Positions 1-9,510 of a stretch of 64,000 bases of DNA are shown here, piece by piece. Position numbers and translations under genes: made by a program. Numbering within the stretch: position 1 is the first letter of the stretch; every line of letters begins with the position of its first letter. Origin of the DNA: Myxococcales bacterium (GTDB taxonomy: Bacteria; Myxococcota_A; Polyangia; Haliangiales; Haliangiaceae); NCBI GenBank assembly GCA_028287115.1, contig JAQBQF010000017.1, forward strand, positions 1 through 64,000, given 5' to 3'. A model generated the notes under the pieces. The model was not told the origin of the DNA and made no database searches. It worked only from the letters and a program-made list of their open reading frames with translations.

Positions 1-2155
1 GGTCGGGCTGGACTGAAGTCTCGCTGACAGGGTCGACGAGGCTCGAATCGAGATCGACGACGCCGGGCGTCTGCTTCATCTTCGCGAGCACCGCGTTTCC
101 GTAGTGCTCGAGCTTGTCGAGCTCGGGACCGGAGATCACGTAGGACACCACGGCGTTCTGACCACCGAGCGAGAAGTCGTTGACCTGTTGCACGGCGACG
201 CGGGTGCCCGGCGGCACGTTCTGGAGCACTTCCTTGCGGACCTGCTCCATCACGACAGCCTGGCTGCGGCTGCGCTTCTCGGGGTCGGTGAGGTGCGCGT
301 AGACGTTGGCGATGTTCGATTGGCGTTGATCACCGCCGGCGACCGTCACGAGGGTGCTATCGACCTCGTCGATCTGACGGGTCTTGCGCGCGAGCCGCTC
401 GGCGATGATCGTCGTCGCCTCGAGTGTCGTGCCTTCGGGTGCCTGCACGTAGATCTCGAATTGCGCTTCGTCGTTCGGCGGCAAGAAGTCGCCGCCGACG
501 TGCTTGCACATCGGGATCGTCGAGCCACACGAACCGAAGATCACGAGACCGACGACCCAGCGGCGACGGAGGCAGAACGCGAGCACGGTCGAATACAGCC
601 GGGCGATCGGGCGATACAGGAAGTCACTGACGCGCTCGAACACCGAACGCCGGCGCTCCTGCCCTTCCGGTGGCGGCGGCGGCAACAGGCGCGCGGCCAT
701 CATCGGCGTCAGCGTGAACGCGACGATCATCGAGATGCCGATCGCGAACGCCATCGTGAGGCCGAAGCTGTAGAGGAACTTACCGATGATGCCGCTCATG
801 AACGCGACCGGGAGGAACACCGCCATCAGCGATAGCGTCGTCGCGAGCACGGCCAGACCGATTTCTTTCGTCGCGTGGATCGCAGCGGGGAACGGCTTCA
901 TCCGCTTCTCGTCGATGAAGCGATAGATATTCTCGAGCACGACGATCGCGTCGTCGATCACGATGCCGACGGCGAGCGCGAGCGCGAGCAGCGTCATCAT
1001 GTTGAGCGTGAAGTGGGCGACCATCATCAACCCGAACGTCGAGATGATCGACACCGGGATCGAGATCGCCGCGATGATCGTCGAACGCAAGCTGCCGAGG
1101 AACAGCAGCACGACCAGCGCCGCGAGACCGGCGCCGAGGATCAAGTGCTCGAGCACCTGCTGCGCCGACGTCCGGATCTGGATCGAGTTGTCGCGCACGA
1201 TATCGACCGAGTAACCGGCCGGCAGGCTCTTCTGAAGTGCCGTGACCGCCGCTTTGACGCTATCGACGACGGCGACCGTGTTCGTGCCGGTCTGCTTGCG
1301 GACCGACAAGGCGATCGCGGGGATGCCGTTGCGCGCGGCCGCGGTCTCGGCGTCTTCTTCGGAGTCGTCGATCTCGGCGACGTCGCGGACGCGGATCGGG
1401 TGCTCGTCGATCTGACGCACGACGATGTTACCGATGTCGCTCGGGTTGACCGCGCGCCCTTCGACGCGCAGCGTGACCTTCGTCGGTCCGAGCTCGATCG
1501 CGCCGCCGGGCACGTTGACGTTGCCACTGGCGATCGCGCGCTCGACCTCGAGCGCCGAGACGCCGGTCGACGCGAGCCGGATCGCGTCGAGGTTGATGTT
1601 GATCTGGCGATCTTGGCCGCCGAGGATCACGATCTGACCGACGCCCTTCAGGCGCTCGATCCGCTGCTTGACCTGCTTGTCGGCGAACTGCGTCAGGTCG
1701 CGTACCTTGACGCCCTTGGGTCCTTTGACCGAGAGCACGATGACCGGTGCCGCATCGGGGTCCGCCTTGCGAACCTCGGGGCGGGTTCCCGGGGGCAGAT
1801 CGCGCAAGATCGTCGCGAGGTGCTCGTTGATGTCTTGCGCCGCCTTATCGGGATCGACCTCGAGATCGAACTGCGCGATCACGAGGGACACGCCTTCGGT
1901 CGACACCGAGGTAAGTGTGTCGAGGCCGTTGACGGTGTTGACTGCCTCTTCGACCTTCTCGCTGACGTCGGTCTCGACCGCGCCCGGCGATGCGCCGGTA
2001 TACGGCGTCACGATCGTGACGAGCGGGAAGTCGACCTTGGGGAACTTATCGACGCCGAGGCTCTTGTAGCCGACGATGCCGACCACGACGAACACGGCGA
2101 TCATCACGCAGGCGAAGATCGGCCGGCGTACGCAGACGTTTGCTAACCATTGCAC
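1..2155 (-). CDS. RND efflux pump permease, HAE-1/AcrB type (C-terminus cut by window)
   Basis: Inner-membrane proton-driven pump of a tripartite efflux system. About 718 residues are visible, read from 2155 downwards, and the C-terminal third lies outside the window. The N-terminus ([14 protein letters not shown]) leads into TM1, then the porter domain (PNI-like stretch [16 protein letters not shown]). The TM4 signature [14 protein letters not shown] carries the paired Asp residues of the proton relay. The loop after TM6 and part of the second porter domain ([16 protein letters not shown]) follow. The start is GTG at 2155, three bases after the adaptor stop, with GGAG six bases upstream, so the two genes are translationally linked. 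Family assignment is secure; the substrate cannot be read from the sequence. Confidence 0.93.
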   Translation of the reverse strand, partial: MQWLANVCVRRPIFACVMIAVFVVVGIVGYKSLGVDKFPKVDFPLVTIVTPYTGASPGAVETDVSEKVEEAVNTVNGLDTLTSVSTEGVSLVIAQFDLEVDPDKAAQDINEHLATILRDLPPGTRPEVRKADPDAAPVIVLSVKGPKGVKVRDLTQFADKQVKQRIERLKGVGQIVILGGQDRQININLDAIRLASTGVSALEVERAIASGNVNVPGGAIELGPTKVTLRVEGRAVNPSDIGNIVVRQIDEHPIRVRDVAEIDDSEEDAETAAARNGIPAIALSVRKQTGTNTVAVVDSVKAAVTALQKSLPAGYSVDIVRDNSIQIRTSAQQVLEHLILGAGLAALVVLLFLGSLRSTIIAAISIPVSIISTFGLMMVAHFTLNMMTLLALALAVGIVIDDAIVVLENIYRFIDEKRMKPFPAAIHATKEIGLAVLATTLSLMAVFLPVAFMSGIIGKFLYSFGLTMAFAIGISMIVAFTLTPMMAARLLPPPPPEGQERRRSVFERVSDFLYRPIARLYSTVLAFCLRRRWVVGLVIFGSCGSTIPMCKHVGGDFLPPNDEAQFEIYVQAPEGTTLEATTIIAERLARKTRQIDEVDSTLVTVAGGDQRQSNIANVYAHLTDPEKRSRSQAVVMEQVRKEVLQNVPPGTRVAVQQVNDFSLGGQNAVVSYVISGPELDKLEHYGNAVLAKMKQTPGVVDLDSSLVDPVSETSVQPD

Positions 2156-2158
2156 GGC

Positions 2159-3226
2159 TTACTCCACGACCTTGGTGCCGTCGACGATCTGGTCGGTCAC
2201 TTTCGCGACGACCTTCTCGCCCTTCTCGACACCTTGGATGATCGTGACTTGGCCCGCGGCCGGCGGTGTGCCGAGCTGGACCAGTCGCTCTTCGACTTCG
2301 TGGTCTTTCCTGACGACGAACGCGTGCCACGTCTTCCCGCGCTTGACGACCGCGCCTTCGGGCAACACGACGTGCGTCGTCTGACCGATGATGACGTGCG
2401 CCTCGGCGAACATGCCGGGGACGAGATCGGAACCCTTGTCGAGCGTCGCCTCGACGATCAGCGCGCGAGACTTGCTGATCTCCGCGCCGAGTCGCGTGAC
2501 GGTGGCGCCGAAGGCTTTCTCGGGACGTGCGACCGCGATGATCTCGACCCGCTGATCCTTCTTGATCGCGGGCACCGCCTTCTCGGGCACCGACAGGTTG
2601 ATCTTCAGCGGATCATCTTTGACCAGCGTGAACAGCGCCTTGCCCGGCGCGACCCACTCGCCCGGTGACACCATCTTCTCGGCGATCAGGCCGTCGAATG
2701 GCGCCCGCACGAGACCATCGGCCACGGACTTCGACATCATCTCGGCGCGCGCTTGCGCACCCGACACCGACTCGAGGGCCGCCGCACATTGCGTGCTCTG
2801 CCGATCGAACTCGGACTGCGTGATCGCGCCTTTCTCGAGCAGCGACTTGGTCCGCGCGCACTCTTGTTCCGCGAGCGTCTTCTGCGCGCGAGCCGCGGAC
2901 AGGTTTGCCTGGGCCTCGCGCGCCGACAGCGCGGCGCTGCGAACGTCGAGCTGGACGACTGCCTGACCCATCTTGACGCGCTGGCCACGCTCGATCATCA
3001 CGTTGATCACCTTGCCCTGCGTGTCGGCGGTGACGTCGGATCGTTGATCGGCGGCCACCAGGCCGGTGAGCGTCAGCACGTCGGGTGCCGGCGCTTCCGC
3101 GGCGATCAAGACCGGCGCTTTGACCGGCGGTGCCGGCGGAGCCTTCGTGCCACCGGCACCACTATCTTCGGGCTTCTTGCACCCAACAACCGCGACGACG
3201 GCGAACAACAATCCAAGAGCGCGCAT
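2159..3226 (-). CDS. RND periplasmic adaptor (membrane fusion protein), lipoprotein
   Basis: 355-residue adaptor that bridges the RND pump and the TolC channel. The N-terminus MRALGLLFAVVAVVGCKK is a lipoprotein signal with a VVGC lipobox, so it should be anchored by acylation. The lipoyl/barrel-sandwich halves flank an alpha-hairpin (SAREAQANLSAARAQ to TQCAAALESVSG). RAPFDGLIAEKMVSPGEWV is the typical second lipoyl half, followed by a beta-barrel and a membrane-proximal domain. It lies between the outer-membrane factor and the permease in a TolC-adaptor-permease order, with only three bases before the permease start. Confidence 0.93.
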   Translation of the reverse strand: MRALGLLFAVVAVVGCKKPEDSGAGGTKAPPAPPVKAPVLIAAEAPAPDVLTLTGLVAADQRSDVTADTQGKVINVMIERGQRVKMGQAVVQLDVRSAALSAREAQANLSAARAQKTLAEQECARTKSLLEKGAITQSEFDRQSTQCAAALESVSGAQARAEMMSKSVADGLVRAPFDGLIAEKMVSPGEWVAPGKALFTLVKDDPLKINLSVPEKAVPAIKKDQRVEIIAVARPEKAFGATVTRLGAEISKSRALIVEATLDKGSDLVPGMFAEAHVIIGQTTHVVLPEGAVVKRGKTWHAFVVRKDHEVEERLVQLGTPPAAGQVTIIQGVEKGEKVVAKVTDQIVDGTKVVE

Positions 3227-3323
3227 GGTGCTCGGTACGATGCACGGTTCCTGCCAGCCGGTACAGTGGTCCTACGAATGGTTAGGCAGCCGCGGCTGTA
3301 AGGAATTCCGACAAGTGTCGGGC

Positions 3324-4712
3324 TTACTTGGCCTTCGAGGTGTCTTCACCCAGCGCATGAGCGAGCTGCGCCATCGCGACGCGGAGATCGACACGCGCGT
3401 TGAGTGAGGCAATCCGAGCGCGCGTCAGCACGGTTTCGGCATCGACGAGCTCGACGGCCGTCGCGCGCTCGGCGTTGAGGAGCTCCTTGCGAACTCGATA
3501 GCCTTCCTCGGCAGCGAGGAGGTCTTTTTGCGATGTCGCGAGCGCGTGAATCGCGATCTGCACCGCCTGCTCCGCGGCCAAGAGCTCGATGCGCGTGCCG
3601 CGTACGAGGTTCTCGCGATCTGCACGCAGCTCGTTGGTCTCCGCCTCGAGCCTCCGATCGGTCGTCCGCTCGAGGAGCGTATCGTTGAGTGTCCACGCGA
3701 GCTGCAGACCGGCGGACCACGTGAACTTGAATGCCTCGACCTGCGGAAACACCCGCGGGTTCGGGTTGGCGTAGTCGACGACTGCAAACGCGGAGAGCCT
3801 CGGGAACTGGCCGGACTTCTCGGCGCTCCGTTGCTTCTCCTTCGCTTCGATTCCGGTATCGAGCACGCGGAACTCGAGGCGACGCGATGTCGCGATCTTG
3901 ATCAGCTCGTCGAGCCGGCCGCTGACCGGCGCCTGGATGTCGGCCCGGATGTCCTCGCCGATCGCGAGCCGTTCTTCGGGCACGCCGATCAACAATCGCA
4001 GCTGCTCTTCGCGCAGGTCTGCGAGGTTCTGCAGCACGACGACGGTCTGTTCGGCCTCGGCTTCTTGCGACTCGACGCGCAACAAGTCCGCCCGTGACAG
4101 CCGCTGCACTTCGGCGAGCGCACGAACTTGTGTCAGCGTCGTCTGGACCTGCACGAGCTGCCGCTGCGCGATCAGCACCTGCAGCTTCGAACGCACCCAT
4201 TCGTAGTAAGCGAGCCGCGCGTCCTGCGACGCGGAGACTTCGGCCGATCGTTTGCTCACGCGCGCGACTTCTTCACCGAGGTGCGCCGCATCGATCAGCT
4301 TTGGATAGCGCAAGACGTAGTCGGAGAGCGGCACCGACACGCTACCTTCAGCGAGGTACTGGTTCTGCAGAAACGGAATCGTGAACACCATCCCTCCGCC
4401 CGCCGGAATCACGGCGGCCGGGATGAACGACAGCCGCGTGTACGACAACCTGCCGCCGATCTGAGGCAGGCGCTGGAGCTCGGTCGCCTCGCCTTGCGCG
4501 ATCGCAGCATCGACCTCGGCGATCCTGCGCGCCACCGTCGGCGAGACGTTCTGCGCGCGGGCGGCGGCCTGTTCCGCGGTCAGGCCTGTCTTGACGAACA
4601 GCGCGTCCAGATCCCGGTCGAACGTGTCGATAGGTGCGACCGCGCGGCCGGCGGGCTGGGCGAACGCCGGCGCCGCCGCAAGACAGAGAACCAAGGAGAG
4701 CCGAAACTTCAT
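3324..4712 (-). CDS. TolC-family outer-membrane efflux protein
   Basis: 462-residue outer-membrane factor for the adjacent RND pump. I chose ATG 4712 because it opens a clean Sec signal peptide (MKFRLSLVLCLAAAPAFA, cleavage before QPAG). An upstream in-frame ATG at 4757 would bury this signal. Two repeated coiled-coil halves typical of TolC are visible, for example LTAEQAAARAQNVSPTVARR near the start and a second set with ELRADRENLVRGTRIELL. A 97-base gap separates it from the adaptor gene. It is first in the operon and divergent from the kinase gene at 4912, so its promoter lies in 4713-4911. Confidence 0.92.
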   Translation of the reverse strand: MKFRLSLVLCLAAAPAFAQPAGRAVAPIDTFDRDLDALFVKTGLTAEQAAARAQNVSPTVARRIAEVDAAIAQGEATELQRLPQIGGRLSYTRLSFIPAAVIPAGGGMVFTIPFLQNQYLAEGSVSVPLSDYVLRYPKLIDAAHLGEEVARVSKRSAEVSASQDARLAYYEWVRSKLQVLIAQRQLVQVQTTLTQVRALAEVQRLSRADLLRVESQEAEAEQTVVVLQNLADLREEQLRLLIGVPEERLAIGEDIRADIQAPVSGRLDELIKIATSRRLEFRVLDTGIEAKEKQRSAEKSGQFPRLSAFAVVDYANPNPRVFPQVEAFKFTWSAGLQLAWTLNDTLLERTTDRRLEAETNELRADRENLVRGTRIELLAAEQAVQIAIHALATSQKDLLAAEEGYRVRKELLNAERATAVELVDAETVLTRARIASLNARVDLRVAMAQLAHALGEDTSKAK

Positions 4713-4726
4713 GCTCCGCCACCAAA

Positions 4727-4741
4727 GCACCAGACGTGCCA
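4727..4741 (-). promoter_or_regulatory. Candidate sigma-54 promoter (-24/-12) of the first efflux operon
   Basis: On the reverse strand TGGCACG-N4-GTGC matches the sigma-54 consensus TGGCACG-N4-TTGC at all but one base, with ten bases between the GG and GC pairs as required. The neighbouring NtrC-type regulator carries the sigma-54 contact motif, which makes the match more believable. Against it, transcription would begin near 4715, only three bases before the ATG at 4712, giving an almost leaderless message. Confidence 0.35.
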
Positions 4742-4757
4742 CGATTCCAGGGTCCAA

Positions 4758-4773
4758 TCCCGAAGATTCGGGA
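4758..4773. promoter_or_regulatory. Perfect palindrome TCCCGAAGATTCGGGA
   Basis: Seven-base arms TCCCGAA and TTCGGGA with a two-base centre in the divergent region between the TolC gene and the histidine kinase gene. It could be a binding site for a dimeric regulator. No matching known operator is recognised. Confidence 0.4.
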
Positions 4774-4821
4774 GGGGGGTCGCGAGATCTGTCGGGACCC
4801 TTTACAGCCCGACATCTCGAA

Positions 4822-4842
4822 ACGTGACCATTGCAGTCACGT
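4822..4842. promoter_or_regulatory. Inverted repeat ACGTGAC-N7-GTCACGT (possible activator site)
   Basis: Two perfect seven-base arms around a seven-base centre. The dyad centre (4832) is about 117 bases upstream of the transcription start implied by the candidate sigma-54 promoter, a usual distance for NtrC-type enhancer sites. It is also about 80 bases upstream of the kinase ATG. The role is inferred from position only. Confidence 0.4.
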
Positions 4843-4911
4843 CAGGATCAATTCGCCCCGGCTTGTCCGCGAGCGACCACGCAACAGTCCGTTCACGCTA
4901 GAGTTGGCTTC

Positions 4912-6302
4912 ATGGTCACTGCGACGAAGACCGTCGATGCGGCTGGCACGTCGTTGGCAGATAGCTCGCGCGTGCCTCCTGGACTTCGATCCGCACCCGA
5001 CGCCGTCTGGCGCTCGCAGCGCGATCGATTCTTCATGAGGGAGTCCCGAGGGACGACCCGCACGACCACCGTCGCCGGCTTGTTGGTGCATGGCTCGATG
5101 ATCAGCATCCTCGCGCATGCTGGTACCCCGTACTGGCGGGTCGCCGCGCTCATCACGCTCTATCTCGTGTTCGTTGTCGCCCACGCCTTGATCATGCAGA
5201 CGAGCCGCGCGACGCGTACCGTCGAGCAAGCGTTCATCGGGATGAACCTCGCCGCCCAGCTGTTCATCGTCGGCTCGGCGGCGCTGACAGGCGGCGTGCA
5301 CTCGCCGTTCCTGCCGGGCGCCGTGCTGCCGTCGATCGTCTCGCTGCTGTTCTTCGGGCCACAAGGCGTCGCGCGCTGGGTCGCACTTGGCAACGGACTC
5401 TTGATCGTCGCGATGGTGTTGCTCCCCCGCGAGATCGTCGGGGCGCCGCTTCCGGATACGGACTACACGATCGCCATCCTGATCAACCTGACGTGGAGCC
5501 TGTTCTTGCTTCACCTGATGGTCGGCAAGCTTTCGCAGATCGCGAGCCTGTCCGGCGCGTCGATGGCGTGTTTGCGTGAAGAGCGAATCTCCGAGGCCGA
5601 AATGCAGTTGCGCCGACTCCAGTCCGTCGGCGCAAAGGTCGCGCACGAGCTCAAGAACCCGCTCGCTTCGATCAAAGGCCTGTGTCAGCTCGTGTCGCGG
5701 ACACCCGAGAGCGAACGAACGCAGGAACGACTCGCGGTGGTCAGCTCCGAGATCAGCCGGATGGAGACGATCCTCAACGAGTATTTGTCGTTCTCGCGGC
5801 CGCTCGAAGATCTCAAGCCGGAGGCTCTCGATCTGACGGCGCTCGCGCGCGACGTCATGGACGTGCTTGCCGGGCGTGCCGATCAAGCGAATGTCACGCT
5901 CGCACTCGAAGGGGACGCGACGCCGGTGCAGGGCGATCCGCGTCGACTCAAGGAAGCGCTGATCAACCTCGTCGCGAACGCGATCGAAGCGACGCCGAGC
6001 GGTGGCGTCGTCAAGCTGCGCGTGCGCGGCTCGAAGGCCGAGATCACGCTCGAGGTGACCGACACCGGTCGTGGCATCGCACCCGAGGACCTCGAGCGCC
6101 TCGGCACGTCGTTCTTCACGACACGCCCGAATGGCACCGGCCTCGGGGTCGTGCTCGCGCAGGGCGTGATCACGCAGCACGGCGGCTCCCTCGTCTACGC
6201 GAGCACGATCGGCCAAGGCACGACCGCAACGATCACGCTGCCCGGCGCGACGCAACCGAGCCCCGAGCCGTCCGCTCGCGCTGCGATGGTCGAGGCTCGC
6301 GC

Positions 6303-6306
<4 letters not shown>
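4912..6306 (+). CDS. Membrane sensor histidine kinase, NtrB/AtoS-like
   Basis: 464-residue two-component sensor. The N-terminal half has about six hydrophobic segments (residues ~55-205), so sensing is probably within or at the membrane; no PAS domain is evident. The HisKA box VAHELKNPLASIKG has the phospho-accepting His at about 245. The ATPase domain shows the N box (NLVANAIEA, ~352-359), G1 (DTGRGIA, ~384) and G2 (GTGLGV). The start at ATG 4912 avoids a long unlikely extension. Its stop overlaps the start of the response regulator by four bases (ATGA), so the pair is co-translated. It diverges from the efflux operon, which is a likely target. Confidence 0.93.
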
Positions 6307-7675
<1,369 letters not shown>

Positions 7676-7679
<4 letters not shown>

Positions 7680-8716
7680 GGACGCGTTCGCCGCGCTTCG
7701 TGCGCGTCCGATCGTTCGCGACGCTGTGGCGCGAACGTCGCCCTCGGGTCGGAGGCGCTCGCGCGACCCGCTTGGACGATCGCGAATCGTGCGAGCAGCG
7801 CAGCCGCGGTCCCCAGGGCGCCGGCGATCCGCGTTCGGCGGCGCGAGGCTCCGGGCCACGCGGTCGCGACAAGGCTCGCGATTCCGAGCCAACGTGACGC
7901 GAGTGCGAGGCCGCTATCTCGAAGCGGCGCTCCGACGCCATCCCGATCGGCAGCACGCGCGACCGCGCGACCTGCCACGAGCGCGGCCGACTTGGCCACG
8001 ATGCTGTAGCGTCGAACCAACGGCGCGTCGGCGCCGCCGAGCTCTAGCACCGATGCGAGGCTCGCCGCCGAGAGTGCCGCGAACCACGGCGGCAGGTGCC
8101 GGCGGGTCGACTTCCACACCGGCACCGCCGTATTACCGAGCAGCACGCCGGTGTAGGTCGACAGCGCGGTCCCGGCAACGGCGCCGATCACACCGACGAC
8201 CGACGGCCGAGACTTGCGGCCGCGCAAGCTGGCGAGCAGCGACAGGCCGGTGGTGGTACCCGCGGCCGAAAGGATCCACGTGCCCATGTTCATCGGCGAG
8301 GTCGGCCGGAACACCCGCAGCATGTTGAAGAACCGTCCGGGCCGGCCGAGATCCGCGATCAGCAACAGACCGCCGGACGCTTCGCCGATCAACGAGATCC
8401 AGTGCAGCTTGCGCTCGAGAGCCGTGTTGCGTCGCGACAGTTGGACCGCCGCGGCGAGGGACGACGCAGCTCCGGCCATACCGCCCATGTGAAAGTACGC
8501 CGGCACGAACCACCGCCACGGCGGCGCCTTGATGACCGGCAGATCGTAGTAGGTCTCCGACGGGACGCGAGCCGGCGCCGGGTGTGCCTCCGGCGCGATC
8601 GGCCACGCGATGTCCGGAACGCGGACATCGATCAGCGCACCTTCGCCGTGTTCGTCGGCACGCGCGGGATCGAGATTGCGACCATCGCCGGTCGGGTGCT
8701 TCTCCATTCCGATCAT
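7676..8716 (-). CDS. NrfD/PsrC-like membrane subunit of formate dehydrogenase
   Basis: 346-residue integral membrane protein and likely quinone-facing anchor of the formate dehydrogenase. A hydrophilic N-terminal stretch precedes PPWRWFVPAYFHMGGMAG, typical of NrfD proteins, then several membrane helices including HWISLIGEASGGLLLIADLG and a conserved-looking GRPGRFFNMLRVFRPTSPM. This is not the four-helix cytochrome b subunit (FdnI) of E. coli, so electron transfer would not need haem b. ATG 8716 overlaps the stop of the iron-sulphur subunit (ATGA) and has AAGGAG seven bases upstream. It is the last gene of the operon. Confidence 0.85.
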
Positions 8717-9510
8717 CGGACCGCTCCTTCGCGTGTCAGGATCGCCGTGCCGATCGCGAGGGTCACCATGCCGAGCGCGCCGGCGGCGGCGGCGAGCCAC
8801 GATGCGCCCACACCATGCGTCGGTACCGCGGGCGCCGGCGGCAGGTTGTAGACCTCGGGCTCGTCGGTGAGCAAGAAGATCGAATGCAGACCGCCGGTCC
8901 CGGGCTGTGCCTCGGCGCTCTCGCCGTAGAGCCGCGCTTGGACGCCGCGATCACGCAGGATCTCGACCCGCGCTGCCGCCGTCTCCCGGAGCTCGTCGAG
9001 GGGACCGAACTGGATCGAGTCGGTCGGACACGCCTTCGCACACGCCGGCTCGAGGCCGCCTTGCAGGCGATCGTAACAATGCGTGCACTTCCACGCGCGG
9101 CCGTCGTCGTCGCGGCGCGCGACCACGCCGAACGGGCACGCCGGCACGCAGTAGCCGCAGCCGTTGCACACGTCGGGCTGGATGTAGATCGTGCCGTGCT
9201 CGGTGCGGATGATCGCGCCCGTCGGGCACGCTTCGAGACAGCCGGCCCGTTCGCAGTGCTTGCAGACGTCCGACATCATCTTCCACGCGATCCGGCCGCC
9301 GGCGGCTTCGCCGTCCATCTCGAGCGGCCGCTCGGCGAACGTCACGTGACGCCATGTCGACGCACCGAGGGCCGCGGTGTTGTCGTACGACATGCCGGTC
9401 AGCTTGAAGCCGTCTGCCGGGAGCTGATTCCACTGCTTGCACGCGACCTCGCACGCCTTGCAGCCGATGCACAGCGTGGTGTCGGTGAAGAATCCAACGT
9501 TTCGCATCAT
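8713..9510 (-). CDS. Formate dehydrogenase iron-sulphur (beta) subunit
   Basis: 265-residue FdnH/HybA-type electron-transfer subunit. Four cysteine clusters suit four [4Fe-4S] centres: CIGCKACEVACKQW, CKHCERAGCLEACPTGAI, CNGCGYCVPACPFGVV and CTHCYDRL...CAKACPTDSI. A C-terminal hydrophobic helix (WLAAAAGALGMVTLAIGTAI) probably anchors it next to the NrfD-like partner. Two adjacent ATG codons (9510 and 9507) are possible starts behind a strong GGAAGGAG; 9507 has the better spacing. The start overlaps the stop of the catalytic subunit, so the stoichiometry is probably translationally coupled. Confidence 0.93.
   Translation of the reverse strand: MMRNVGFFTDTTLCIGCKACEVACKQWNQLPADGFKLTGMSYDNTAALGASTWRHVTFAERPLEMDGEAAGGRIAWKMMSDVCKHCERAGCLEACPTGAIIRTEHGTIYIQPDVCNGCGYCVPACPFGVVARRDDDGRAWKCTHCYDRLQGGLEPACAKACPTDSIQFGPLDELRETAAARVEILRDRGVQARLYGESAEAQPGTGGLHSIFLLTDEPEVYNLPPAPAVPTHGVGASWLAAAAGALGMVTLAIGTAILTREGAVR

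Noticed and set aside
875..2146. Long forward-strand open frame (423 codons) opposite the RND pump
   Set aside because: Its product is Arg/Asp/His-rich with no domain, typical of the antisense of a high-GC gene; the reverse strand encodes a clear RND protein.
4837..6255. Reverse-strand open frame of 472 codons under the histidine kinase
   Set aside because: Low-complexity Arg/Glu-rich translation; all kinase motifs are on the forward strand.
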